Shown: positions 54,650 through 63,227 of the stretch, piece after piece
Position numbering within the stretch: the stretch's first letter is position 1
Layout: every line of letters begins with the position of its first letter
Assembly: GCA_964612555.1 (NCBI GenBank)
Contig: CAZTBW010000005.1
Location: 62,001-126,000 of the forward strand
Source of the DNA: DAOLCO01 sp964612555
GTDB lineage: Bacteria > Bdellovibrionota_C > UBA2361 > SZUA-149 > DAOLCO01
DNA length: 64,000 nt
Reading direction: 5' to 3'
Translations under genes and position numbers: made by a program
The notes under the pieces: model-generated
Database searches by the model: none
What the model saw: only the letters and a program-made list of their open reading frames with translations
What the model was told of the DNA's origin: nothing

Positions 54650-55795
54650 ATGAAGAAGTATACGTCCCGACTGGTGGCATTCGCCACGAGTCTCTGTCTT
54701 TGTCTCGCTTCCCAAACTTACGGGAACGATGATGATAATCGAAGCTTAGCAGATATAGCTGCAAGCATCGAGGCAAAATTTGAAGAAATGAATGGGAATC
54801 TCTCCGACATCAGGGAGGGGTACCGGGAATTCGAGCAGCTTCAGAATGAGGAATTGAAAAAATTGACCGACGCTGGGCTTCGTGTGCACCGTGTTGATTT
54901 GGCTTCCTACGAAGCTAATCAGGCGGAAATCCTTTCAAATCTTGGTGTTGAGTACGACGCCATTGCGCTTGATCTGGAAGCCGGACAGGCTGAGAGATTT
55001 TACACAACGGTTGCAAACCGTACTGGGTACACATCTATCCTTGATTCACACGGAAATGTATATTTCCAGGAAGGTCAAGAGTTAGTCAGTGCCCAGAGCG
55101 TGCTGCAGAACTCTGGTACTGGTGGTTACAATCTATACCAACCCCAGTATCAGCAACAATACCAGCCTTGCTACCCACAGCAACAGTACTGCCAACCCTG
55201 CTACCCGCAACAACAGATGTGTGGGAACGCTTGCAACCCATGCCCTGGTGCACATGAGTTTCAACAGTACAATCAGGGCAGAAGAATGGGACAAAGGGTA
55301 TTCGGACACGGCTATAACGGTCGTACTTTCCGTAGCACCCTCCAAGCAGCCCCGTTAATGCACCCCTATGTGTTGACGGATCTCTTTGGATTCAAGGATG
55401 GGCGCCTGTTCAGCAGATTAGAGAACCCTACACGAATAGGTGAAGGGCGTGCTCTTAATTTTATGTTCCCTCGTATTCGCTACAAAAATGGATATATTTG
55501 TAGTGAGCACGACATGCGAGTACATCTCGCAAGGCGCCAACTGGCTATCATATTGAGCACGTCCATCGCTGTTGGTGGTGGAAGTGGCGGTGGTGGACCT
55601 AAACCAGGACCAGGTCCGGGACTCCGTCCACCGGGAACTCTGTTCTGCCCGGGTTGCCTTGGATTCGGGATGTTGGATGCAACATACCCCGACCCCGTGG
55701 TCAATCCACAAGGGTATCTGTATCCAGAAGACCCGAACCTCCGCTATCGTCGGACAGGAAGGGGACACCTTTTAGAAACCCATCTTGCCGCTTAG
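54650..55795 (+). CDS. exported low-complexity protein with Cys-Tyr-Pro-Gln repeats
   Basis: 381 aa. Signal peptide MKKYTSRLVAFATSLCLCLA. An acidic and helical N-terminal part follows (IEAKFEEMNGNLSDIREGYR), then a Gln/Tyr/Pro region with two tandem ten-residue units (QPCYPQQQYC, QPCYPQQQMC) and NACNPCPG. Next comes a basic region, a Gly/Pro hinge (GGGSGGGGPKPGPGPG) and a C-terminal segment with CPGC. Many cysteines suggest disulfide cross-linking outside the cell. No family recognised. Ends at an intrinsic terminator. Similar overall design to the exported protein at 57635-58543, suggesting related roles in a surface structure (inference). Confidence 0.75.
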   Translation: MKKYTSRLVAFATSLCLCLASQTYGNDDDNRSLADIAASIEAKFEEMNGNLSDIREGYREFEQLQNEELKKLTDAGLRVHRVDLASYEANQAEILSNLGVEYDAIALDLEAGQAERFYTTVANRTGYTSILDSHGNVYFQEGQELVSAQSVLQNSGTGGYNLYQPQYQQQYQPCYPQQQYCQPCYPQQQMCGNACNPCPGAHEFQQYNQGRRMGQRVFGHGYNGRTFRSTLQAAPLMHPYVLTDLFGFKDGRLFSRLENPTRIGEGRALNFMFPRIRYKNGYICSEHDMRVHLARRQLAIILSTSIAVGGGSGGGGPKPGPGPGLRPPGTLFCPGCLGFGMLDATYPDPVVNPQGYLYPEDPNLRYRRTGRGHLLETHLAA

Positions 55796-55823
55796 CAGGT
55801 AATACAGGGTCGAACGTAAAAAC

Positions 55824-55864
55824 GATCACGTATCTGTCTTAACAGGTACGTGATCAGGTTTTTT
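55824..55864 (+). terminator. strong intrinsic terminator
   Basis: gatcacgtatctgt (55824-55837) pairs with acaggtacgtgatc (55842-55855): 14 bp with one G-U wobble and a four-base loop, followed by a T-run at 55859-55864. It lies 29 bases after the exported protein's stop and ends that transcript before the convergent coiled-coil gene. Confidence 0.88.
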
Positions 55865-55911
55865 ATTGAGCTTTCTGACACGCGCAGGAAGCTCCTTTTC
55901 TTTTTTTAGTA

Positions 55912-57462
55912 TCAGGACTTCTTCATTCCTGGAGGTAGGCCCTCAACAAAGATTATCTGTTTCCCTTGAATGCTGTGCTCTCGTCCGAGATTTGAAGGCA
56001 GTACGCCAATACCACTTTTATCAAAATTCAGTCTTGAAGTTATTGCTTCACTGTTTACTTTATTACCCCATTCAGGTTTTCCGGTTGAAAATTGTTTGAT
56101 CTCATTTCCATTCGCATCATACGCTTTCCCCTGATATACATAAACACTGGTAAATCTATTCTGGCTTTGCTCAGTCTTCCATATATCCTTACCTGAAGCA
56201 TCCTTCCCTGCATAAATCTCAAGTCCATTATTATCATTCAGACGAGTATAGACGGATTTAGCGTAAGTAATCCCCATTGCATTTGTCTCATCATAGTCAA
56301 CTTTTCTCCATGGTCTTTGAGATTTTTTGACTTCGACTTCTGATATATTTTTATTGCTTTCATGAACAGCAACATCTTTTGCTGCGTCCTGATTTGTCGA
56401 GTGCCCGCTTGAACCTACAGCTTGATTCTCACCCGAATGTGCAGCACCTGAATCATTCTTTGCAGCTCTTTTTGTAAATACTACGTACGCACCATTATAA
56501 AAGTACTCGTGAGGTATTCCCTGCTTAAGACCGCTCACCTTACCCTCTTCAAGTGCATCAAGAGATGACAAAACACCAGAGACAGGCACTCTCCCCCTGT
56601 AAGAATCCAGGTGGGTAACTTTTTTCCCTGAGGCGTCAGTAAAACTTCCATCTGCTTCCTGATACAGACACTCGTATTTCATCCTGTAAGGCTGTTTGTT
56701 ATTCTCTTCAGCTTTTACCCATGAGTGCCCGGAGGCTTGCCCCGGCACAGTACTATTTCTTTCCCATATTTGGAGCTTACCCTCAGAATCAAGGCGGAGG
56801 TATTTTTCACTCTGTATCGTTGCACCGTTACAGGTTCTTCCACTGAAAGTAATTTTTGAATGTGCATGTGCAACCTTGCTTGCAGCCTCTTTATCGGCAC
56901 TTTTTTGTTCGCCCTGTGATGCGATCTCTGAGATCGTATCTTTTTTAGCTCCTGCTGAAATCTCAACTTTTCCTGTTTCTGCCCCTCCAGATAGAGATTT
57001 AAGTTCCTCTCTCAATTTATCAAAGTTTTTTGCAAGCTCAGCAATTTTTAAATTGTCCTCTTCCATCTGACCTTGAAGAACTTGAAGACGAGCAATAAGC
57101 TCTTCTGCCCTTTCGAGTTGAACAACAAACTTAGCTACATTTTCTTTAAATTTTTCTTCTATCACTGCAATTTGTTTTGCTTTTTGTGCACGAGTGGCAT
57201 CATCAAGATTTTCTTTCTCAAGATCTTTTTTAAGAGCTTCTATATACTTACCTGTATCAAGATGCCCTTGTGCCTTTTTAAGAGTGTCTGTTACTTCCTT
57301 TGCTGCATTGCTTGCTTCTTTAGAGGTTTTTTCTGCATCCCTGGCAGTTGAAGAATCTAGAGATAGAGAATCCGCACCTCGCAGTTCCAGAGACCCGCCT
57401 TCGTCTTTTTTACCTCGACCCTCGGTAGTGTTAGAAGAATTTTTATTAGTAGTTACAAGCAT
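55912..57462 (-). CDS. coiled-coil protein with two related C-terminal modules
   Basis: 516 aa, no signal peptide. Residues 1-40 are Ser/Thr/Asn/Gly-rich. 40-160 is a long coiled coil (AQKAKQIAVIEEKFKENVAK, VQLERAEELIARLQVLQGQM). Two similar modules follow, about 204-332 and 385-508, with matching anchors: YLRLDSEGKLQIW against YTRLNDNNGLEIY, SWVKAEEN against IWKTEQSQ, and HEYFYNGAYVVFTKR against REHSIQGKQIIFVEG. The linker 333-380 is low complexity. No family recognised. A Ser/Thr-rich start without a Sec signal would suit non-Sec secretion, but that is speculation. Lies between two exported-protein genes. Confidence 0.72.
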   Translation of the reverse strand: MLVTTNKNSSNTTEGRGKKDEGGSLELRGADSLSLDSSTARDAEKTSKEASNAAKEVTDTLKKAQGHLDTGKYIEALKKDLEKENLDDATRAQKAKQIAVIEEKFKENVAKFVVQLERAEELIARLQVLQGQMEEDNLKIAELAKNFDKLREELKSLSGGAETGKVEISAGAKKDTISEIASQGEQKSADKEAASKVAHAHSKITFSGRTCNGATIQSEKYLRLDSEGKLQIWERNSTVPGQASGHSWVKAEENNKQPYRMKYECLYQEADGSFTDASGKKVTHLDSYRGRVPVSGVLSSLDALEEGKVSGLKQGIPHEYFYNGAYVVFTKRAAKNDSGAAHSGENQAVGSSGHSTNQDAAKDVAVHESNKNISEVEVKKSQRPWRKVDYDETNAMGITYAKSVYTRLNDNNGLEIYAGKDASGKDIWKTEQSQNRFTSVYVYQGKAYDANGNEIKQFSTGKPEWGNKVNSEAITSRLNFDKSGIGVLPSNLGREHSIQGKQIIFVEGLPPGMKKS

Positions 57463-57494
57463 TTGAATAATTATTTCCCTATGCGTGTTATGCT

Positions 57495-57520
57495 GTCACA
57501 GATATAATCTGTGACTTTTT
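57495..57520. promoter_or_regulatory. perfect 9-bp dyad with T-run
   Basis: gtcacagat (57495-57503) and atctgtgac (57507-57515) are perfect inverted repeats around ata, followed by ttttt on the plus strand. It lies 33 bp upstream of the coiled-coil gene start. It could be an operator for that gene, or a terminator stopping plus-strand readthrough. Confidence 0.55.
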
Positions 57521-57556
57521 CGGGTAATTTTATTGTTGGAGGTGATGTTAAAATTT

Positions 57557-57593
57557 AAAAAAAGGGGGATTTGCATCCATGCGAAAACCCCCT
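57557..57593 (-). terminator. second intrinsic terminator of the tandem pair
   Basis: On the minus strand, AGGGGG...CCCCCT (57563-57568 with 57588-57593) encloses a further GCAT/ATGC stem and is followed by a run of seven T (57557-57563). It backs up the terminator at 57599-57626 downstream of the exported protein gene. Confidence 0.75.
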
Positions 57594-57598
57594 GGGTG

Positions 57599-57626
57599 AA
57601 AAAACAGGCTATATCCTTTAGCCTGT
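57599..57626 (-). terminator. first intrinsic terminator of the tandem pair
   Basis: Minus-strand ACAGGCTA (57619-57626) pairs with TAGCCTGT (57604-57611), loop of seven bases, then a T6 run (57599-57604). It starts nine bases after the exported protein gene's stop. Confidence 0.82.
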
Positions 57627-57634
57627 GAGTATCA

Positions 57635-58543
57635 CTATCGTCGTCCGAACCCGAAAGAACGTCCTCCGCCGTACATCGGTGCGGAGTAGTTCTGTGGCTG
57701 ACCGCCGCAGCTACCGTTTGAGCAGCTTTGTCCACCACTGTAACCATAATAAGGCTGCGGTGCTGGATACCCACCATTCCCTCCAATGTAATGGATAGGT
57801 TGTTGGGCGCGTTGCTGGACGTACTGAGGTTGGTGATAGATCGGTGCCTGCCTTACCACCTGTTGGGTAGGGGCAGGTGTCGGCGAAACCTTAACAACCT
57901 GTGGCGCAGGTTGGCTTGGCTCTTCACCCTCCATTTCTGGACGTGGTCCGTCCTGAGCAACCTGTGCACCAGGTAGGAAAAGGTCGATTGGGTTGCTAAC
58001 CAGCACTTGCCTTGAACTCGCGACCATATTGCTTGGAACAATATAGCCATCTGAGTCAAGGTAAGCTATGTTTCCATTCACTTTCACCCTTACACAGGTG
58101 ATCTCTCCGCGCGTCATATGATGCACTTTGAAGACCATCTGTTGGTTGTTAAGCTTTGCCAAAAGCTCTGGGGTGAGCTGCTCTTTGTAGCACCGACCTT
58201 TAATGTCGGTTTTCAAAGAGACCACTTGGTCAACCATCCCGGAGACGGCTCCTTCAATGGACAGGAGGGTTTGGTGGTTAACCTTCGCCGCGTCGGTGAG
58301 CCCGTCGACTTTCACTTCCAAAACGTCAACTCGCGCCCCAAGCGCTCCAACACTCTCTCCGAGAGCGTCTACCCGTCCGCCTAGAATTGCGATTTGAGCA
58401 TCTAACGACAACGACATTGAATCAACAACCGAAGTGGCTTCGGTGGGTTCGTCGCCGTGGTCGTAATCGTCCTGGTTGGCATAAATAAAACTTGAACTCG
58501 CGAGCAGCAAGATGCTGCACAAAACAGAAAAATGGTTTCTCAT
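57635..58543 (-). CDS. exported coiled-coil and Gly/Tyr/Gln-rich protein
   Basis: 302 aa from the ATG at 58543 (AAGGA ten bases upstream); the frame stays open further upstream but has no sensible start. Signal peptide MRNHFSVLCSILLLASSSFI, then an acidic stretch (NQDDYDHGDEPTE). A heptad-repeat stalk follows at about residues 40-75 (VDALGESVGALGARVDVLEV), like trimeric coiled coils of fibres. A compact domain with two cysteines and a Pro/Gln/Tyr region (IYHQPQYVQQRAQQPIHYIG) precede a Gly/Tyr/Ser end (GGGRSFGFGRR). No family recognised. Design parallels the protein at 54650. Preceded by a three-hairpin leader and followed by tandem terminators, suggesting high, tightly controlled expression (inference). 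Confidence 0.75.
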   Translation of the reverse strand: MRNHFSVLCSILLLASSSFIYANQDDYDHGDEPTEATSVVDSMSLSLDAQIAILGGRVDALGESVGALGARVDVLEVKVDGLTDAAKVNHQTLLSIEGAVSGMVDQVVSLKTDIKGRCYKEQLTPELLAKLNNQQMVFKVHHMTRGEITCVRVKVNGNIAYLDSDGYIVPSNMVASSRQVLVSNPIDLFLPGAQVAQDGPRPEMEGEEPSQPAPQVVKVSPTPAPTQQVVRQAPIYHQPQYVQQRAQQPIHYIGGNGGYPAPQPYYGYSGGQSCSNGSCGGQPQNYSAPMYGGGRSFGFGRR

Positions 58544-58915
58544 TAGAATTTTTCCTTTATGAGAGGTTCTCCGAACAAAAACTCTCTTGCAAGCACTCGG
58601 AGTGCGCTTACAAGAGAAACACGTGTTTATTAAAAAGGAAGATAAACCCTTCTTAATAAACACGTGTTCGCAAATTCAATCACTCCAAAACATTTGAAGC
58701 TGCGTTTAATTTGCATTTGAACTCGAAGAACTTGAGAAACCAGTTCTAAAAAAACATTTATTGGATGCAAATACCCATATGAGATGTAGCGGTTGTGCTA
58801 CTAAATAAAGATCAAAGGATCCTGTTCGGATTACCTGTCAGGTTATGACGATATTTTATTAATAGTAGCATATAATAATACGGTATAATACTCGAGTTTT
58901 ATACCTGATATTAAT
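58544..58915. other. 372-bp intergenic region: hairpin-rich leader and upstream dyads
   Basis: Nearest the exported gene, three consecutive stems could form in its leader: gagag/ctctc with gttc/gaac (58561-58586); ctcttg...caagag with internal pairing (58584-58616); and a 16-bp perfect stem, aacacgtgtttattaa at 58618-58633 with 58653-58668, extended by four pairs after one mismatch. Further on are gtagc/gctac (58786-58801) and acctg/caggt near 58835. Next to fabH, ggtataa/ttatacc may be a weak terminator. No credible reading frame. Confidence 0.6.
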
Positions 58916-59920
58916 TTACCACCTGAGAAGCATTGCCCCCCAGGTGACTCCCCCGCCAAAAGCGGAAAGAACTATTAAATTCCCTTTATTTATAACACCT
59001 TGTGCCTCAAGCTCGGCTAAGAGTATGGGAACACTGGCAGCACTGGTGTTTCCGTATTTTTCTATATTCATCGGAAATTTGGTTTCAGAAATTCCCAGGT
59101 CTTTTGCAACAGACTGTAATATTCTCCTGTTTGCCTGATGGGAGATAAAATAATCCACATCCTCAAGTGAAAAACCTGCCTGCTCAACCACACTGCGATT
59201 TATTTCAGCAAGCTTCCTTACCGCAAGCTTAAAAACCTCCCGCCCAGCCATTTTAAGAAAATGCTGACCATCCCTGACGGACTCTTCTGTAAACGGTAAT
59301 GCAGAACCTCCGGGGACACAAAGAATCTCGGCATGAGTACCATCAGCACCAAGATGCGAAGAAAAAATACCCCTGTCAGATTTCTGGTGTTCAGTCTGCT
59401 TCTTTCCACTTGCCCCAAGTACCAAAGCACCCGCCCCATCTCCAAAAAGAATGCCTGTGGTTCTATCGTTTTTATCAATAATGGAACTGTAAATCTCCGT
59501 ACCAACAACAAGTACTCTTTTACACTGACCACTCAGAATAAGCCCATAGGCAGAACCCATGGCATAAAGAAAACCGGAACAAACGGCATTAACATCAAAA
59601 GCAAGCCCATCCCTGCACCCAAGCCGTTTCTGAATCATACAGGCGGTACTTGGAAAAATATTATCAGGAGTCACTGTTGCACAGATAATCCCGTCAATAT
59701 CAGAAGGCTGAAGTCCGGCATTTTTGATGGCAGCTCTCGCCGCAGGCTCTGCAAGGGCACTTGCAGAAACCCCGGCTTCTACCCATCTTCTCTCCACAAT
59801 ACCGGTTCTATCACGAATCCACTCATCAGAAGTATCAAGATAGGAAGCAAAAAAATCATTAGATACCACACGACCCGGCACATGCATCCCTGTTCCTAAA
59901 ACTATGCTTCCACTTAACAC
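58916..59920 (-). CDS. fabH: 3-oxoacyl-ACP synthase III
   Basis: Condenses acetyl-CoA or another acyl-CoA with malonyl-ACP to start fatty acid synthesis. Catalytic triad visible: C114 in VNAVCSGFLYAM, His in DYFISHQANRRIL and Asn in EKYGNTSAASVP. The N-terminal SYLDTSDEWIRDRTGIVERR is typical. 334 aa. Starts with GTG at 59920. 51 bases downstream of fabF and last gene of the prmC-murA-hda-fabF-fabH run. Confidence 0.96.
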   Translation of the reverse strand: MLSGSIVLGTGMHVPGRVVSNDFFASYLDTSDEWIRDRTGIVERRWVEAGVSASALAEPAARAAIKNAGLQPSDIDGIICATVTPDNIFPSTACMIQKRLGCRDGLAFDVNAVCSGFLYAMGSAYGLILSGQCKRVLVVGTEIYSSIIDKNDRTTGILFGDGAGALVLGASGKKQTEHQKSDRGIFSSHLGADGTHAEILCVPGGSALPFTEESVRDGQHFLKMAGREVFKLAVRKLAEINRSVVEQAGFSLEDVDYFISHQANRRILQSVAKDLGISETKFPMNIEKYGNTSAASVPILLAELEAQGVINKGNLIVLSAFGGGVTWGAMLLRW

Positions 59921-59971
59921 CTAAACACCCCAAAAATTATATTACATTAAAAGAACAACGAGGAGAATTTT

Positions 59972-61219
59972 TTACACCTTTGTCATAATAACTGATGCAT
60001 TTGTTCCACCAAAACCAAAAGAGTTAGACATGGCAGCACGAACAGTAGCTTTACGAGCAGTATGCGGTACATAATCCAGATCACACCCCTCATCAGGCTG
60101 GTCAAGGTTGATCGTAGGAGGAACTATTCCATCCTGAATAGTTTTTGCAAGAACTACCGCTTCGAGCCCACCTGCGGCACCAAGAAGATGTCCCACCATT
60201 GATTTTGTAGAACTTACCATAAGCCCCTCGTGTGCCCATGAGCCAAAAGACTTCTTGATTGCAAGTGTCTCATTAGGGTCATTAAGAGGAGTCGAGGTAC
60301 CATGTGCATTAATATAATCAATCTTGTCAGGAGACAGCCCCGCACTCTCAAGAGCCATGTTCATACACTGCACCGCTCCCTCTCCCCCTTCAAGCTGACC
60401 GGTAATGTGGTAGGCATCACAAGAAAAACCATACCCCACTACTTCTGCATAAATCTTTGCCCCACGCCTTTTGGCAGCTTCATACTCTTCAAGCACAAGA
60501 GACCCACTACCTTCGCCAATCAGGAAGCCATCACGGTCTTTATCAAAAGGACGACTGGCTTTTTGAGGCTCTTCGTTTCTTGTAGTCAGTGCCTTCATCC
60601 TTCCAAAACCACCAAGCCCCAGATGGGTAATGGCAGCCTCTGCTCCCCCCGTCATAACAATATCCTGAAGCCCACCCTTGATCATACGATAGGCTTCTCC
60701 GAGAGCATGAGTACCGGAAGTACAGGCACTGGTAATTGTATAATTCACCCCCTTGAATCCAAGATCAATTGCAACATTACCTGGTGCAAGATTGGAAATC
60801 ATGGCGGGTATAAGAAAAGGAGAAAGCTTTCTTGGACCTTCGGCAACAAGCGCAGCATGGTTGTCTTCAAGGTATCTTAAACCACCAATGCCCACTCCCA
60901 GAATAGTCCCGATTCGGGTGGGGTCTAATGAATTAATATCAAGCCCAGAATCTTCCCAGGCTTCACGGGCAGTGGCGATCGCAAAAAGAGAAAAACGATC
61001 GTAGCGTTTTACTGCTTTTGCAGGGACATATTTTTCAGGATCAAATCCTTTTACTTCTGCCGCAATTCGACTTGGGTACTCACTCGCATCAAACTGAGTA
61101 ACCGCTCCACCACCTGACCTGCCAGCGGTAAGTCCTTCCCAACTTGAATTTACATCAAGCCCAAGAGGAGACACCATTCCTAAACCGGTAACTACAACAC
61201 GTCGCTCATTCATGATCAT
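59972..61219 (-). CDS. fabF: 3-oxoacyl-ACP synthase II
   Basis: Chain-elongating condensing enzyme. Catalytic C166 in TITSACTSGTHALGEA, His in YINAHGTSTPLNDPNET, and second His in STKSMVGHLLGAAGGLEAV. 415 aa, normal length. The ATG at 61219 has AAGGA six bases upstream and lies 14 bp inside the 3' end of the DnaA/Hda-like gene; an ATG at 61213 is possible. The acpP gene, often adjacent to fabF, is not here. Confidence 0.97.
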   Translation of the reverse strand: MIMNERRVVVTGLGMVSPLGLDVNSSWEGLTAGRSGGGAVTQFDASEYPSRIAAEVKGFDPEKYVPAKAVKRYDRFSLFAIATAREAWEDSGLDINSLDPTRIGTILGVGIGGLRYLEDNHAALVAEGPRKLSPFLIPAMISNLAPGNVAIDLGFKGVNYTITSACTSGTHALGEAYRMIKGGLQDIVMTGGAEAAITHLGLGGFGRMKALTTRNEEPQKASRPFDKDRDGFLIGEGSGSLVLEEYEAAKRRGAKIYAEVVGYGFSCDAYHITGQLEGGEGAVQCMNMALESAGLSPDKIDYINAHGTSTPLNDPNETLAIKKSFGSWAHEGLMVSSTKSMVGHLLGAAGGLEAVVLAKTIQDGIVPPTINLDQPDEGCDLDYVPHTARKATVRAAMSNSFGFGGTNASVIMTKV

Positions 61220-61892
61220 TTTTCATCCTTAATTGGTCACTATGAATCACTTCTTTTACCATAGAAGAGGTCAAACGTCCTCTCTCTTCAATCAATTGCT
61301 TGATTTTACATGAAACTGCCTCAAAATAATAGGGAATCCCCGGCACCATTTCAATGATTTTTCTGAGTTTTTTTTCATCCAGTCTGAGATGGTATCGCTC
61401 AAGTAAAGATACAAAAACAGGGTATAGCTCCTCCTCAGCAGGATAGCTCATGGATACCATCTGCCCCGAAAATAACCTGCTTGCAAGGTGAGGGTTAATA
61501 TCATTTTTTTGGGGAATAGAATCTCCAAGAATAATACATAAACCTCCATGTGCCTTCATCTCCTGAAATGAAGAAATAAACTCCTCCAGAGACACACCCT
61601 GAAGCACTGAATCATGATACCTCTGCAATGAACCATCTGCATCAAAAACCCCGATATATGAACTGATCGAATGTGCATCAAGAAGTGCCTTAAACCCATG
61701 AGCAAGATGCCTCTTTCCAACCCCTTTGGAACCATGAAGATATACTAACTCAAAGCGGGAACTCTCCTGAAGGATATTTTTTACGATCTGATCGCATATA
61801 CCGAATGCTTCACAGACTCCGGAATGCACCACAAAAAACTCAAGTGAATACTTCTCCAGTGGTGCGAAATGAAAAGGAAGCTGAGCACCCAT
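61206..61892 (-). CDS. DnaA/Hda-like AAA+ protein
   Basis: 228 aa from ATG 61892 (MGAQLPFHFAPLEKYSLEFF, GAGAG just upstream); a TTG at 61913 within murA would add seven. It opens like Hda/DnaA domain III (QLPFHF, then VHSGVCEAFGI), with Walker A LHGSKGVGKRHLAHGF near residue 57. The Walker B position reads GGLCIILGDSI, so the usual DD/DE is degraded, and arginine-finger region SRLFSG is present. No DnaA DNA-binding domain. Relatives modulate replication initiation. Placement in a murein/lipid operon is notable. Overlaps fabF by 14 bp. Confidence 0.8.
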   Translation of the reverse strand: MGAQLPFHFAPLEKYSLEFFVVHSGVCEAFGICDQIVKNILQESSRFELVYLHGSKGVGKRHLAHGFKALLDAHSISSYIGVFDADGSLQRYHDSVLQGVSLEEFISSFQEMKAHGGLCIILGDSIPQKNDINPHLASRLFSGQMVSMSYPAEEELYPVFVSLLERYHLRLDEKKLRKIIEMVPGIPYYFEAVSCKIKQLIEERGRLTSSMVKEVIHSDQLRMKNDHE

Positions 61893-61906
61893 AGAAACTC
61901 TCGATC

Positions 61907-63199
61907 TTAACAACCGACCACCACTTCACGTGAATCAATGGTAGGAACACGAAGCGCATCAATTCCAATAGAACGAAGTTTATCTACCATTTGCTCATAA
62001 CCCCGATCTAAGTGATGAAGCTCCCGAATCTGGGTAGTGCCGGAAGCCTGAATACCCATAAGAACAAGACCCGCAGCAGCTCTTATGTCATGTGCCTCCA
62101 CAGGAGCACCACTGAGGGTCTCTACACCGGTCACCGTAGCATTTCGCCCTTCGATCTGAATATCAGCACCAAAACGACGATATTCAGCAACATGCCCATA
62201 TCTGCTCTCAAATACATTTTCACAAATAGTGCTCACTCCATCAGCTTTAGTAAGTGCCGCAAGAAAAATCGCCTGCACATCAGTAGCCACACCGGGAAAA
62301 GGTGCCGTTTCAAAAGAAATCGCCTTTATCCGATCAGTACCAACTGTACGAATCCAGTCTTCACCCGAAGTGCAGGTACATCCCATCTGGCTAAGTAAAT
62401 TAATACTTCCTTCCATATGCTTGGGAGAAATACCCCTTACGGTAACATCACCTCCGGTAATTGCAGCAGTAAGAAGAAAAGTAGCTGCTTCGATTCTATC
62501 CCCAACTACCCAGTGCCGCCCCGACCCAGGGTCTTTAACCCCATGAACCAATATCTCATCTGAACCGGCACCCTGAATCTTTGCACCCATACTTGTCAGA
62601 AACTCTGCAAGGTCTGCAATTTCAGGTTCCTGAGCAGCGCCTTTGATTATACTCTGCCCTGGTATCCTGGAAGCAGTCATTAAAATATTATGAGTAGCTC
62701 CTACAGATGGAAAATCAAGCTGAATCTCTGCCGGGTGCAGCCCCCCCGGTGCCGAAGCATATACCACACCATGATCCATACGGAACTCTGCCCCAAAAGC
62801 AGAAAGTCCTTTTAAATGTAAATCTACAGGACGCGTACCAATGGCATCCCCACCTGGAAGCGAAATAGCTGCCTGCCCTGCTCGTGCAAGGAGTGGTCCC
62901 ATGAGCCAGAAAGAAGCACGCATCGCCTTCACAAGACCATAGGGCGCCGTAGTAGAAAGCAGCTTCTCTGTTCGTATCCGGACTTGATTATTTGAATAAG
63001 AATATTTTGCGCCAAAAGATTTTAAAATACGAAGTGTGGCACTCGTGTCTTCCAGATTTGGAATATTATCAAGAATACACTCATGTTCAGTTAAAAGAGT
63101 TGCAAATAAAAGGGGTAAAGATGCGTTTTTCGCACCTGAGACCTGCACCGTTCCGGAAACAGGGTTTGAAGGACCATTTATACAAAGTATGTCTATCAC
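61907..63199 (-). CDS. murA: UDP-N-acetylglucosamine 1-carboxyvinyltransferase with Asp in place of catalytic Cys
   Basis: First committed step of peptidoglycan synthesis: adds enolpyruvate from PEP to UDP-GlcNAc. 430 aa, with VSGAKNASLPLLFATLL (Lys-Asn substrate residues), MRASFWLMGPLLARAG, IEAATFLLTAAIT and a C-terminal R-x-RELHHLDRGYE-type end. In the mobile loop, LPGGDAIGTRPVDLHL has D118 (codon 62846-62848) where E. coli has Cys115. Enzymes with Asp at this site, as in mycobacteria and chlamydiae, are active but not alkylated by fosfomycin. Starts with GTG at 63199. Follows prmC, as in many bacteria. Confidence 0.96.
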   Translation of the reverse strand: MIDILCINGPSNPVSGTVQVSGAKNASLPLLFATLLTEHECILDNIPNLEDTSATLRILKSFGAKYSYSNNQVRIRTEKLLSTTAPYGLVKAMRASFWLMGPLLARAGQAAISLPGGDAIGTRPVDLHLKGLSAFGAEFRMDHGVVYASAPGGLHPAEIQLDFPSVGATHNILMTASRIPGQSIIKGAAQEPEIADLAEFLTSMGAKIQGAGSDEILVHGVKDPGSGRHWVVGDRIEAATFLLTAAITGGDVTVRGISPKHMEGSINLLSQMGCTCTSGEDWIRTVGTDRIKAISFETAPFPGVATDVQAIFLAALTKADGVSTICENVFESRYGHVAEYRRFGADIQIEGRNATVTGVETLSGAPVEAHDIRAAAGLVLMGIQASGTTQIRELHHLDRGYEQMVDKLRSIGIDALRVPTIDSREVVVGC

Positions 63200-63227
63200 A
63201 ATTATTCGCTATCTATATTAGTCAACT

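Noticed and set aside
58544..58663. N-terminal extension of the exported protein (FIKKGLSSFLINTC...)
   Set aside because: The extension begins at a GTG within the 16-bp hairpin and lacks a ribosome site, while the ATG at 58543 has AAGGA upstream and yields a clean signal peptide.
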